DNA of 18,732 nt, taken from the NCBI GenBank assembly GCA_964480705.1, contig CAYZPC010000017.1, forward strand, positions 1 to 18,732, written 5' to 3'. The position numbers were made by a program, and so were the translations under genes. Below are positions 6,054 through 14,256 of the stretch, piece after piece (positions within the stretch are counted from its first letter, which is position 1; every line of letters begins with the position of its first letter). The notes under the pieces were generated by a model. It was given only the letters and a program-made list of their open reading frames with translations, was not told the origin of the DNA and made no database searches. This stretch comes from VGJJ01 sp964480705 (lineage in GTDB: Archaea > Iainarchaeota > Iainarchaeia > Iainarchaeales > VGJJ01).

Positions 6054-7483
6054 TTCACCTTTCGCGCGGGCAAGTGGACGCATTTTCCTAATGCGTCTTC
6101 CGCTGCCTCGAGAATGGCTTCCGAGTATGTGGGATGAGGATGAATCGTTCCCGAAATATCTTCGAGTTTGGCACCCATCTCAATGGCAAAACCAATCTCC
6201 GCAATCATATCACTCGCGTGCGCACCCACAATGGCTCCGCCCAAAATAACATGGGATAATGGGTCCGCGACTATTTTAGCAAAACCAAATGGGCGGTTTG
6301 CTCCTAAGGAACGGCCGGATGCTGAAAAAGGAAACATTCCACTCACCACCGAGCGGCCTTGCTTTACTGCATCCTGTTCTTGCACCCCCACCCACGCAAT
6401 CTCGGGGTCGGAATAAATTACTCCAGGAACCACCTGTGCATCAAATGCGCTGGGAAGGCCGGCGCACACTTCTCCGGCGACTTTTCCCATATACATGGCG
6501 CGGTGCGCGAGCGCCGGTCCATTAGTGATATCTCCGATGGCAAAAATATGCGGGTCGGTGGTTTGGCATTTTTCATCGATGAGAATGTATCCTTTTTCAT
6601 CACGCTCAACACGGGTTTTTTCCAACCCCAATCCATCCGTGGTGGGAGAGCGGCCCACGACGACTAAAACGTTCTCAAATGGAACTGTTTGTTTTACCCC
6701 ATCTTTTGTTTGCAAATCCAACTCCATTCCTTTGCTGGTTTTTTTTCCACTCATAATCTCCGTATTTTTCCAAAACGTCACACCAAATGTTTCTAACTGG
6801 CGTTGAATAATTTCTCCAATTTTGGGGTCCATGTTATTGAGTATTGTTGGCGAGCGGTGAATAATGGTGACTTTGCTCCCAAACTTTTGAAACGTGTGAG
6901 CCATTTCCATGGCAATGTACCCCGAGCCCGCGATGGCAAGCGAAGAGGGAATGGTTTTTACATCCAAAATTTGGGTGCTGCTCAGCACATTCACATTGTC
7001 AAACGGAAGCGTTGGGAGTTCATTTTCTTTTCCGCCCGTGGCAATAATTATTTTGTCCGCGGTCAGACCCATGGTGTCGTGTTCCTGCTCAATGTGCAAT
7101 TCTTTGGACGAAACAAACGTGGCTTTTCCATACACAATATCCACACCCGCTTTTTCACACAAGCCTTTGATTCCCTGCGTGAGCTTGTCTACGACGCCCT
7201 GCTTGAACTCTTGCGTTTTACTCATATCCAACGCCGCGAGAGAGACACTAATTCCCATGTCCTTCGCGTGCGTGCAATCCCAAAAAACATTTGCGGTATG
7301 AATGAGTGCTTTCGAAGGAATACACCCGTGATGCAGGCACAACCCGCCAATGTTTCCCAAATCCTTCTCAATGAGCGTAACATTCTTTCCCAATCGTGCG
7401 GCGCGCAGCGCCGCCACATACCCGCCGGGACCGCTGCCAATGACGGCGACATCCACATGTTCGGACATTTCTCCAACGACCAT
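6050..7483 (-). CDS. lpdA: Dihydrolipoamide dehydrogenase (E3)
   Basis: A 477-residue flavoprotein that reoxidises dihydrolipoamide on E2 and reduces NAD+. The FAD-binding GSGPGGYVAALRAARLG is at residues 16-32, the redox disulfide GGLCLHHGCIPSK has C49 and C54, the second nucleotide site is around GSGYIAMEMA, the FAD-contacting segment is IFAIGDI, and the C-terminal active-site base sits in HPHPTYSE (H450, E455). The redox motif reads CLHHGC, unlike the usual CLNVGC. An ATG at 7468 is preceded by GGAG, but the TATA-like CTTTTATTG at 7506-7514 is spaced for a leaderless start at 7483, which I prefer. It lies 56 bases after the DUF1697 gene and overlaps the methyltransferase gene. Confidence 0.95.
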   Translation of the reverse strand: MVVGEMSEHVDVAVIGSGPGGYVAALRAARLGKNVTLIEKDLGNIGGLCLHHGCIPSKALIHTANVFWDCTHAKDMGISVSLAALDMSKTQEFKQGVVDKLTQGIKGLCEKAGVDIVYGKATFVSSKELHIEQEHDTMGLTADKIIIATGGKENELPTLPFDNVNVLSSTQILDVKTIPSSLAIAGSGYIAMEMAHTFQKFGSKVTIIHRSPTILNNMDPKIGEIIQRQLETFGVTFWKNTEIMSGKKTSKGMELDLQTKDGVKQTVPFENVLVVVGRSPTTDGLGLEKTRVERDEKGYILIDEKCQTTDPHIFAIGDITNGPALAHRAMYMGKVAGEVCAGLPSAFDAQVVPGVIYSDPEIAWVGVQEQDAVKQGRSVVSGMFPFSASGRSLGANRPFGFAKIVADPLSHVILGGAIVGAHASDMIAEIGFAIEMGAKLEDISGTIHPHPTYSEAILEAAEDALGKCVHLPARKVK

Positions 7484-7505
7484 AAGGAGGCCAAATGAAT
7501 ATTGC

Positions 7506-7514
7506 CAATAAAAG
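7506..7514 (-). promoter_or_regulatory. TATA-like box upstream of E3
   Basis: The minus-strand CTTTTATTG is centred about 27 bases before the ATG at 7483. It suggests E3 can be transcribed separately from the E1-E2 genes. Confidence 0.4.
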
Positions 7515-7539
7515 GGTTGGTGTGCGGCAGAAAGAGAAA

Positions 7540-8079
7540 TTAATCCATTTCGTTCAGCATGTTTTCAAACGTGTGCCAAAAACGAGTAGTAGCGGGAACA
7601 GACCATTTGCTCTCGACAAGGGCAGTGGGATACGTGTATTTTCCATTCCGTTTTCGAGAAATACCCAACGCAATGCGGTTGCGCAAATAAAAAATTTCCA
7701 CATCATTCGTGGGTGTGTGTAAGGGGAGTTTAGCGTTTTTGGGTTCTTTCATCAAAAAAATAATGGATTTTTTATCCTCGGGTTTAGCATTTGTTTTTTC
7801 GAATGGATTGGCGCTCAACAACACGTGCAATTGCACCCGCTCGAACACGGCCGCCTGCACTTCCGTCTTCGTGAGTTGAGTGACAATCTTAGCAATCTTA
7901 TCCTGCAACGCTTGCTCATCCTTATCTTTGGATGTGAAAAAAATGTTTCCGGATTGAATGTAGGTTTGCACGTCCGTGAACCCAGCGCTCATTAAGCGCT
8001 TTCGAATATCCTCCATTTTGACCCAGTTTCCCGCCACATTTACGCCGCGGAGAAAAGCTACGTAGAAGACCATACTCAT
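7540..8079 (-). CDS. DUF1697 family protein
   Basis: A 179-residue protein with the family's characteristic N-terminus, FYVAFLRGVNVAGNWVKMED (residues 5-24), and the YIQSGNIFFTSK segment (40-51), with a C-terminal helix after SKWSVPATTRFWHTFENML. DUF1697 proteins are common in bacteria and have no established biochemical role that I know of. It sits inside the 2-oxoacid dehydrogenase cluster, 16 bases after the E2 stop and 56 before E3, on the same strand. Position suggests co-transcription, but nothing in the protein ties it to lipoyl chemistry. It may have been acquired from a bacterium along with, or into, the cluster. Confidence 0.85.
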   Translation of the reverse strand: MSMVFYVAFLRGVNVAGNWVKMEDIRKRLMSAGFTDVQTYIQSGNIFFTSKDKDEQALQDKIAKIVTQLTKTEVQAAVFERVQLHVLLSANPFEKTNAKPEDKKSIIFLMKEPKNAKLPLHTPTNDVEIFYLRNRIALGISRKRNGKYTYPTALVESKWSVPATTRFWHTFENMLNEMD

Positions 8080-8095
8080 TCACGCACGCATGCCA

Positions 8096-9493
8096 TTATA
8101 TGACATCCAGCAAAAACAATCCAGGATCTTCCAAATGCTGGAGAATTTCATTCGTAAAGCGAACGGCTTGCGCCCCATCCACGATGCGATGGTCAAATGT
8201 AAGGGAAACAGACATCATATGACGAATCACTATTTTTCCGTCTTTCACGACGGGCTTTTCCTGAATCTTTCCCACACCTAAAATGGCCACTTCGGGCCAA
8301 TTAATCACGGGAGTTGCATACACTCCGCCGAGCGAGCCAATATTTGTAATCGTGAATGTGCTTCCCTTCAAATCGTCTGGACTTGTTTTTCGCGCGCGGG
8401 TTTTTTCGGCAAGCTCTTGCATTTCTTTTGAAAGTTGAATAATGGATTTTTGGTCCACGTTTCGCACTACTGGAACAATGAGACCATCTTCCGTGTCTAC
8501 TGCAATTCCCACGTGAAAATATTTTTTCAACACGACTTCTTGCGCGGCATCATCAATGCTTGCATTCAAGTATGGATGATTTTGCAGCGCGGCGACGCAG
8601 GCTTTAGCAATAAATGGCAAGAACGTGAGTTTGATTCCCTTCTTTTCAAGTTTTGCTTTTTCTTTTTCGCGCAGACGAACGAGCGCGGTGACATCCACTT
8701 CATCCATGTGCGTGACTTGAACCGCGGTGAACATGCTTTTCACCATTCGGTCGGAAATAATTTTTCGCAAACCTTTCAAGGGGACGCGTTCTTCGCTTCC
8801 CTCGCTTTTCCACGCCGGCCGTTGAGCGTCCGTATGCGCGAGCGGGGAAACAATATGAATTCCTTGGGTGGTTTCCATACTATTTTCAGATGAAACGAGG
8901 GGGTGTTCACTCGCGCTCGTGCTTTCCCAGGGTTCGCGGTACTCTCCGCGAGAGGTTGATGGGGAAGGGGTGCTATTTGCTGGAGAAGAAGGAGAAGGCG
9001 ATTTTCCACGAGTCATTTTTCCCACCGCGCCCGCGTTTTTCACATCCTCATCCGTGATTCTTCCCGCGGGACCGGTGCCTTTCACGCTCGACAAATCAAC
9101 ATTGAGCGTGCGCGCTAATTGTCGTGTAGATGGCGCGGCTAAAATTCCTGCAGAGGGAGAAGTGGTTGATTTAGGGGCAGCAGGGGCGAGTGATTTTATG
9201 GCGGAAGCAGACGCAGCGGGAGAAGAAGTTGGTATGGTTGTGCCGGCCGTTTCTCCCACATCTCCAATCGTTGCGAGCACATTCCCCACTTTGATGACTT
9301 CGCCGGGCTTGCCGTAGAGTTTGAGAATGACTCCCGTTTTTGGAGAGGGAATTTCCACCACTGCTTTGTCGGTTTCAATCTCCGCAATGGGCTGGTCGGC
9401 CTTGATGGGGCTTCCTTCGGAGACGAGCCATTTCACTAATGTTCCTTCCGTGGTTCCTTCTCCCACATCCGGGAACTTAAAATCGAGGGGCAT
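8096..9493 (-). CDS. pdhC: 2-oxoacid dehydrogenase complex E2 (dihydrolipoyl acyltransferase)
   Basis: A 465-residue core protein of the complex. Residues 1-80 form one lipoyl domain (MPLDFKFPDVGEGTTEG at the start; the lipoyl lysine is K43 in EIETDKAVVE). A Pro/Ala/Ser linker leads to the E3/E1-binding domain at about 116-153 (LAAPSTRQLARTLNVDLSSV, then GTGPAGRITDEDV). A second linker (155-232) precedes the acyltransferase domain (235-465), which has the catalytic motif DHRIVDG (H435, D439). I chose ATG at 9493 because the protein begins there with the conserved lipoyl strand; the frame is open to 9634 but that part overlaps E1beta. E2 starts 46 bases after the E1beta stop. The substrate class cannot be read from the sequence. 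Confidence 0.95.
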   Translation of the reverse strand: MPLDFKFPDVGEGTTEGTLVKWLVSEGSPIKADQPIAEIETDKAVVEIPSPKTGVILKLYGKPGEVIKVGNVLATIGDVGETAGTTIPTSSPAASASAIKSLAPAAPKSTTSPSAGILAAPSTRQLARTLNVDLSSVKGTGPAGRITDEDVKNAGAVGKMTRGKSPSPSSPANSTPSPSTSRGEYREPWESTSASEHPLVSSENSMETTQGIHIVSPLAHTDAQRPAWKSEGSEERVPLKGLRKIISDRMVKSMFTAVQVTHMDEVDVTALVRLREKEKAKLEKKGIKLTFLPFIAKACVAALQNHPYLNASIDDAAQEVVLKKYFHVGIAVDTEDGLIVPVVRNVDQKSIIQLSKEMQELAEKTRARKTSPDDLKGSTFTITNIGSLGGVYATPVINWPEVAILGVGKIQEKPVVKDGKIVIRHMMSVSLTFDHRIVDGAQAVRFTNEILQHLEDPGLFLLDVI

Positions 9494-9539
9494 GCGCGAG
9501 AAAACAAAGCCGGCAATAAAAAGGTTGGCGATTATGCCA

Positions 9540-10517
9540 CTAGAACTGCATGACTTTTCGAATACTTTCCTTAATGCGCTCGCCATTTGGCAAATAATAA
9601 TTTTCCAATTTGAACAAGGGCATAATCGTATCAAAGCCCGTGACGCGCTCCACGGGGGCTTTCAAATGCAAAAAGTTTTTCTCCAAAATACGCGCCATGA
9701 TTTCACTCGCGAGACCGAGCGTGAGGGGAGCCTCTTGCACCACCACACATCTTCCTGTTTTTTGCACACTCGCATGCACGGTGGGCCAATCAATGGGAGA
9801 AAGGGAACGCAAATCAATCATTTCAATGGAAATTTTTTCTTCCTCTTGAATTTCTTTCACCGCATCCACACTCTGTCGGAACATCGCGCCCCACGAAATT
9901 AATGTGAGGTCGGTTCCCGCTTGGTGAACTTTTGCTTGTCCTAGAGGAATTGCATATTGTTCATCCGGCACTTCTTCCCTAAACGCACGGTACACACGCA
10001 AGGGTTCGAGGAAAATGACGGGGTCGGGATCGCGCATGGCGCTCGTTAAGAGTCCTTTGGCATCGGTGGGATTACTCGGAATAACTACCTTGAGTCCGGG
10101 CGTGTGAATGTAATACGCCTCCGTGCTTTCCGAATGATGTTCGGGCGCTTTGATTCCTCCACCATACGGCGTGCGCACGGTCATGGGACAACTAAATCGG
10201 CCGCGGGAACGATTACGAATGCGTGACGCGTGAGAAATAAGCTGGTCAATCCCTGGATACATGAAGCCGGAGAATTGTATCTCGGGCACGGGATGCAACC
10301 CATACGCAGCCATTCCAATAGCGGTGCCAATAATAGCACTCTCCGCGAGAGGAGTGTCAATCACGCGATCCTTTCCAAATTTTGTTTGCAATCCTTCCGT
10401 GACGCGGAACACGCCGCCATCCACTCCCACATCTTCTCCGAGTAAAACGAGATTTTTATTGCTCTCCAACTCGAGCGCGAGCGCATTGTTGAGCGATTGA
10501 ACCATATTTGCTTTCAT
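9540..10517 (-). CDS. pdhB: 2-oxoacid (pyruvate-type) dehydrogenase E1 beta subunit
   Basis: A 325-residue transketolase-like subunit which, with E1alpha, binds thiamine diphosphate and decarboxylates a 2-oxoacid. Family landmarks are LLGEDVGVDGGVFRVTEGL (residues 24-42), the RVIDTPLAESAI segment, EIQFSGFMYPGIDQL, the PYGGGIKAPEHHSES segment with the active-site His, and the C-terminal LRSLSPIDWPTV and RVTGFDTIMP. Length is standard for the family. Its ATG overlaps the E1alpha stop as ATGA (10514-10517). Sequence style resembles Bacillus-type pyruvate dehydrogenase, though in several archaea such complexes prefer branched-chain 2-oxoacids. Confidence 0.95.
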   Translation of the reverse strand: MKANMVQSLNNALALELESNKNLVLLGEDVGVDGGVFRVTEGLQTKFGKDRVIDTPLAESAIIGTAIGMAAYGLHPVPEIQFSGFMYPGIDQLISHASRIRNRSRGRFSCPMTVRTPYGGGIKAPEHHSESTEAYYIHTPGLKVVIPSNPTDAKGLLTSAMRDPDPVIFLEPLRVYRAFREEVPDEQYAIPLGQAKVHQAGTDLTLISWGAMFRQSVDAVKEIQEEEKISIEMIDLRSLSPIDWPTVHASVQKTGRCVVVQEAPLTLGLASEIMARILEKNFLHLKAPVERVTGFDTIMPLFKLENYYLPNGERIKESIRKVMQF

Positions 10518-11632
10518 GGAAATCCCGGTCCTTCTTTGGGTTTTTCGGAAGACGAAGCATGTGCGTCCAAGAATGCGCGGAAACTTTTCTTTTGTTCTTC
10601 GAGTTCGGGAGTGAGTTTGGCGTACAAATAATCAAACATATCCTCCGGTTTGGGCGCGGGCATGGTTTCATACTCCTGCACGGCCTTCTCAACCAGAGCA
10701 ATGGCTTCCGCGTTAATTTTTTCATCCAATAATGGAGTGAGCACGCCGGTTTTCATCAAAAAAGTTTTGAAACGCATAATAGGATCGCGCTTGCGCCACA
10801 TGTCTAATTCTTCTTTGACACGATAACGAGTCGAATCATCTGCCGTGGTGTGATCGCCCATTCGATAGGTGAAAAATTCCAACAACGTAGGACCTTTACC
10901 CGCGCGGGCTTTTTCCAACGCTTGTTTAGTGGCCACATACACGGCAAGCACATCATTTCCATCCACTTGAATTCCTTCAAAACCAAACCCAATGGCTTTC
11001 TGCGCAATCGTTTCCGCGTGCGTTTGCAAACTACGGGGTTCGGAAATAGCAAACTGATTATTTTGACAAATCAACACCACAGGAGCGTTGAAAACACCCG
11101 CAAAATTCATGGCTTCGAGGGTGTCTCCTTCACTCGTGGCACCATCACCGAAATAACCTATTGCCACGGCATCTTTTTTCGAATAGCGCATCGCAATGGC
11201 GCAACCCACTGCGTGCAAGGGTTGGCTTCCTACTGGAATGGAAACGGGAAAACAATTGATATCATCCGCGCAGCGGGAACCTCTTTCATCGCCGCCCCAG
11301 TATTGCAACACTCTCACCATGGGCACGCCGCGCGTGAAAAAAACACCGTGCTCGCGAAACGCGGGAAAGGTCCAATCTTGTTTTTGCATGGCAAACGCGC
11401 TTCCCACTGTGCATGCTTCTTGACCCAAGCAACTGCCATATGTTCCAATGCGCCCTTGACGTTGGAGCTTCAGCGCTTTGTCATCAAACATCCGTAAACG
11501 GACGAGATGAGAGTATAATTCAATCAATTGGGGGCTGCTCAACTTGGGATTCAATTTTTCATCCACATTTCCTTGCTCATCGAGGATGGACAACTTGTAC
11601 GTGGAAAAATCGCCGAGTTTTTGGAGGGGCAT
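10514..11632 (-). CDS. pdhA: 2-oxoacid (pyruvate-type) dehydrogenase E1 alpha subunit
   Basis: A 372-residue subunit with the thiamine-diphosphate motif GDGATSEGD (from G162) running to N191-N192 of ICQNN. QRQGRIGTYGSCLGQEA (57-73), YWGGDERG (111-118) and the YRMGDHTTADDSTRYR segment with its Asp/Ser phosphorylation-loop-like residues are close in wording to Gram-positive PdhA, so pyruvate is the favoured substrate; experiments on archaeal relatives have often shown branched-chain preference, so this is not settled. It is the first gene of the cluster: a TATA box TCTTTAAATAG (near 11656-11666) lies about 28 bases before the ATG, indicating a leaderless mRNA. The order E1alpha, E1beta, E2, E3 matches the bacterial operon. 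Confidence 0.95.
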   Translation of the reverse strand: MPLQKLGDFSTYKLSILDEQGNVDEKLNPKLSSPQLIELYSHLVRLRMFDDKALKLQRQGRIGTYGSCLGQEACTVGSAFAMQKQDWTFPAFREHGVFFTRGVPMVRVLQYWGGDERGSRCADDINCFPVSIPVGSQPLHAVGCAIAMRYSKKDAVAIGYFGDGATSEGDTLEAMNFAGVFNAPVVLICQNNQFAISEPRSLQTHAETIAQKAIGFGFEGIQVDGNDVLAVYVATKQALEKARAGKGPTLLEFFTYRMGDHTTADDSTRYRVKEELDMWRKRDPIMRFKTFLMKTGVLTPLLDEKINAEAIALVEKAVQEYETMPAPKPEDMFDYLYAKLTPELEEQKKSFRAFLDAHASSSEKPKEGPGFP

Positions 11633-11655
11633 AACCTTTCTGAAAGAAAATTCGC

Positions 11656-11666
11656 CTATTTAAAGA
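11656..11666 (-). promoter_or_regulatory. TATA box of the 2-oxoacid dehydrogenase cluster
   Basis: The minus-strand TCTTTAAATA is centred about 28 bases upstream of the E1alpha ATG. It controls the first gene of the cluster and faces away from the aminopeptidase gene. Confidence 0.55.
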
Positions 11667-11703
11667 ACGCCTTTCCCCTGCGCTCAACGAGAGGGGCACC
11701 CGC

Positions 11704-11712
11704 CTTTATTAA
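11704..11712 (+). promoter_or_regulatory. TATA box for the M1 aminopeptidase
   Basis: The plus-strand CTTTATTAA lies such that transcription would begin near 11734, just ahead of GTG at 11740 and ATG at 11749. Confidence 0.45.
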
Positions 11713-11748
11713 TTCGAAAAAAGTACTCCCCAAATAGAAGTGGGTGTG

Positions 11749-14256
11749 ATGGTTATGCGTTCTCGAATGGATGGAGTTGAACTAAATTTAGCGTGCGCGG
11801 GACACGATGCGCGCATTCGTTTGAATGGAGAAGATCCCCGTTATTTGACACCCAAAAGCAAACCACAATATGCACCCCACCGAACATTTCAACCCACTCA
11901 TATAACGCTCAACCTCACCGTAGATGTGAAAAAGAAAACCGCCCACGGAAATGCCGAAACCGCTTATGAATTATTTGAGCCGCGTGACACCATTGTGTTA
12001 GATGCGGTTGGAATGAAAATCTCTGCCGTTCACGTGAATGGAAAGAAGGCCACGCACATGTATGATGGGGAACGCATCACCATCCCCATTCGTGAAAAAA
12101 AAGGAAAAGTGACGGTAGAATATTCCATTTCCAATCCCACCCTGGGAATATTCTTCATTCACCCCACTAAAGATAAGCCGGACAAACCCTTCCAAGCGTG
12201 GACACACTCCGAGCCCGCGGAAGCACGCTATTGGTATCCGTGTCAGGACACGCCGGAAAGTAAGAGTCCCATTACGATGCACATTACCGTGGAAGAACCA
12301 TTTGTGGTTATTGCCAACGGAGACAAAATTTCCGAAACAAGCATAAAAGGCAAAAAAGGGTGGAAAACATTCTCGTGGGCGCTCAGCGAGAAAAATTCCA
12401 CGTACTTAAACTCATTTGCCATTGGCGACTTTGCATGCGTGAAAGACAAATGGAAACACGTGAGCGTGGAATATTATTGTGAAAAAGGGCGCGAGAACGA
12501 AATCAAACGCTCCTTTGGAAAAACTCCCAAAATGATGGAGTATTTGTCCAATTATTTACGTTTTCCCTATCCGTTCAAAAAATACGCCCAAGTAGCGGCA
12601 GCCGATTTTATTTTTGGAGGAATGGAACACACCACGTGCACCACTCAAACAGATTGGGCGCTTCAAGATGAAATCGCCCACGCGGAAACGCCCTCACGGC
12701 CAACCGTCTTAGCCATTCATGAATTAACCCACCAGTGGTTTGGTGATATTGTCACGAACCAAGATTGGCCCCACTTGTACTTACATGAGGGATTTGCCAC
12801 GTATTTTGAATACGCGTGGTTTGAACACGAAAATGGAAAAGACGAATACGATTATTTCCGCTACCTTGATTTGCTCGAATACTTAGAAGTGGACAAAAAT
12901 CAATATCGTAGACCTATTGTGACCAACTGGTATGTTGAACCAAATGATTTGGTGGATTCGGGTCACGTGTATAGTAAAGCAGGATTGGTTATTGCCATGA
13001 TGCGCGATGTAGTGGGAGATGAGGGTTTTCGCAATGCGCTCTCCACCTACATTAACACGCACGCATTTGGAAATGCGCAAACAGGTGATTTGGTAAGCGC
13101 CTTCCGCAAAACCACTGGAAAAAATCTCACCAAACTGGTTGACCAATGGATTTACAACGCAGGCTTTCCCGAGTTAAAAATAAGTGTGCACTACGATTCC
13201 AAAAAGAAAGTCGAAAACGTGCGCGTGGTGCAAACCACTAAAATGGATGATAAAAATTTGTGGGAATTTCCCGTGACGATTGCAATTACAAATAGTAGCG
13301 GAAAAGAAACCCTGCATCGCGTAGAAATATCCAAACGCGAACACCGATTCTCATTCCCATGCGCCGCTGAACCATTGAACGTGGTGTTTGATCACCAAAA
13401 TGTCATCATTAAAACATTGGCCATGCAAAAGCCCCGCGTGATGTGGGCACACCAACTCAAACACGATAGCAAGGCAATACAACGCGTGTACGCGGCACAA
13501 GAATTAGCCAAAATGCCTAGTTTAGAAGAAGTATTTGCTATCCTGCACCAAATAGAACACGATTCATTCTGGGGCGCTCGCGCAGAATGCACCCTAACGC
13601 TGCGCACGGTGCCATTCCCGGAAGTAGCGGAGAAACTCATGCAACTCTTCGAGAAAGAAAAAGACCACCGCGTCCAACGCGCGATGCTAGAAACACTCTC
13701 GTATTTTCGCTTCGATGACGTGTTTGAGTTCTTGAAAAAACAAACCCAGCGAACCGACTCATACGTGGTTCCCGGCGAGGCGTATCGCGGGATGGGACGA
13801 TGGAAAGACAATCAAGATATTACATTCATGCTTGAGGGAATCAACCGAAAATCCTGGATGGACCTCATTCCAAGTGGAGTAGTAGCGGGACTTGCAGCAA
13901 TGCAATCCGAAAAAGCCCTGCATGCGCTCATTTCACTCACTCACGCGAAACAACCCGATAAAGTTCGCATGGCTGCCTCGCGCGCACTCGCAGTAGTTGG
14001 AGGAAAACGAGAGGAAGCCATTCACGCACTCACGGAATTGACGAAAGATGCGTATTCGCTCGTGCAATTATACGCCGTGACTTCGCTTGGAACCGCGGGA
14101 GATGAACGTACTCTTCCCATTTTAGAAAAACTTCAAGAAGGACACCGCGATGCACGTGTGAAGCGTGCCGCATTAGACAGTGCACGACTCATTAATGGTG
14201 GACTGGATTTGCCACCATACAAGGAAGAAGAGAAAGCAGCTAAAAAAAAGAATTAA
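11749..14256 (+). CDS. M1 family zinc aminopeptidase with HEAT-like C-terminus
   Basis: An 835-residue metallopeptidase that trims residues from peptide N-termini, probably after proteasome or other proteolysis. The exopeptidase motif reads GGMEH (290-294, replacing GAMEN), and the zinc site is HELTH (324-328) with the third ligand E347 in LHEGFATYFE, exactly HExxH-x18-E. A catalytic-Tyr region lies at GHVYSKAGLVIAMMR. From about residue 570 onward the protein is made of helical repeats (for example VRMAASRALAVVGG, VKRAALDSARLING) resembling HEAT repeats. The first 40 residues before the beta domain (DPRYLTPKSKPQYAPHRTF) are seen in one subfamily. GTG at 11740 is an alternative start. No signal peptide is seen, so it is likely cytoplasmic. 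Its stop overlaps that of lipA as TTAA. Confidence 0.93.
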   Translation: MVMRSRMDGVELNLACAGHDARIRLNGEDPRYLTPKSKPQYAPHRTFQPTHITLNLTVDVKKKTAHGNAETAYELFEPRDTIVLDAVGMKISAVHVNGKKATHMYDGERITIPIREKKGKVTVEYSISNPTLGIFFIHPTKDKPDKPFQAWTHSEPAEARYWYPCQDTPESKSPITMHITVEEPFVVIANGDKISETSIKGKKGWKTFSWALSEKNSTYLNSFAIGDFACVKDKWKHVSVEYYCEKGRENEIKRSFGKTPKMMEYLSNYLRFPYPFKKYAQVAAADFIFGGMEHTTCTTQTDWALQDEIAHAETPSRPTVLAIHELTHQWFGDIVTNQDWPHLYLHEGFATYFEYAWFEHENGKDEYDYFRYLDLLEYLEVDKNQYRRPIVTNWYVEPNDLVDSGHVYSKAGLVIAMMRDVVGDEGFRNALSTYINTHAFGNAQTGDLVSAFRKTTGKNLTKLVDQWIYNAGFPELKISVHYDSKKKVENVRVVQTTKMDDKNLWEFPVTIAITNSSGKETLHRVEISKREHRFSFPCAAEPLNVVFDHQNVIIKTLAMQKPRVMWAHQLKHDSKAIQRVYAAQELAKMPSLEEVFAILHQIEHDSFWGARAECTLTLRTVPFPEVAEKLMQLFEKEKDHRVQRAMLETLSYFRFDDVFEFLKKQTQRTDSYVVPGEAYRGMGRWKDNQDITFMLEGINRKSWMDLIPSGVVAGLAAMQSEKALHALISLTHAKQPDKVRMAASRALAVVGGKREEAIHALTELTKDAYSLVQLYAVTSLGTAGDERTLPILEKLQEGHRDARVKRAALDSARLINGGLDLPPYKEEEKAAKKKN

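Noticed and set aside
6803..7498. Long plus-strand frame antisense to E3
   Set aside because: It is the shadow of the strongly conserved E3 gene and shows no family features.
9494..9634. N-terminal extension of E2
   Set aside because: The extension overlaps the end of E1beta and precedes the natural lipoyl-domain start.
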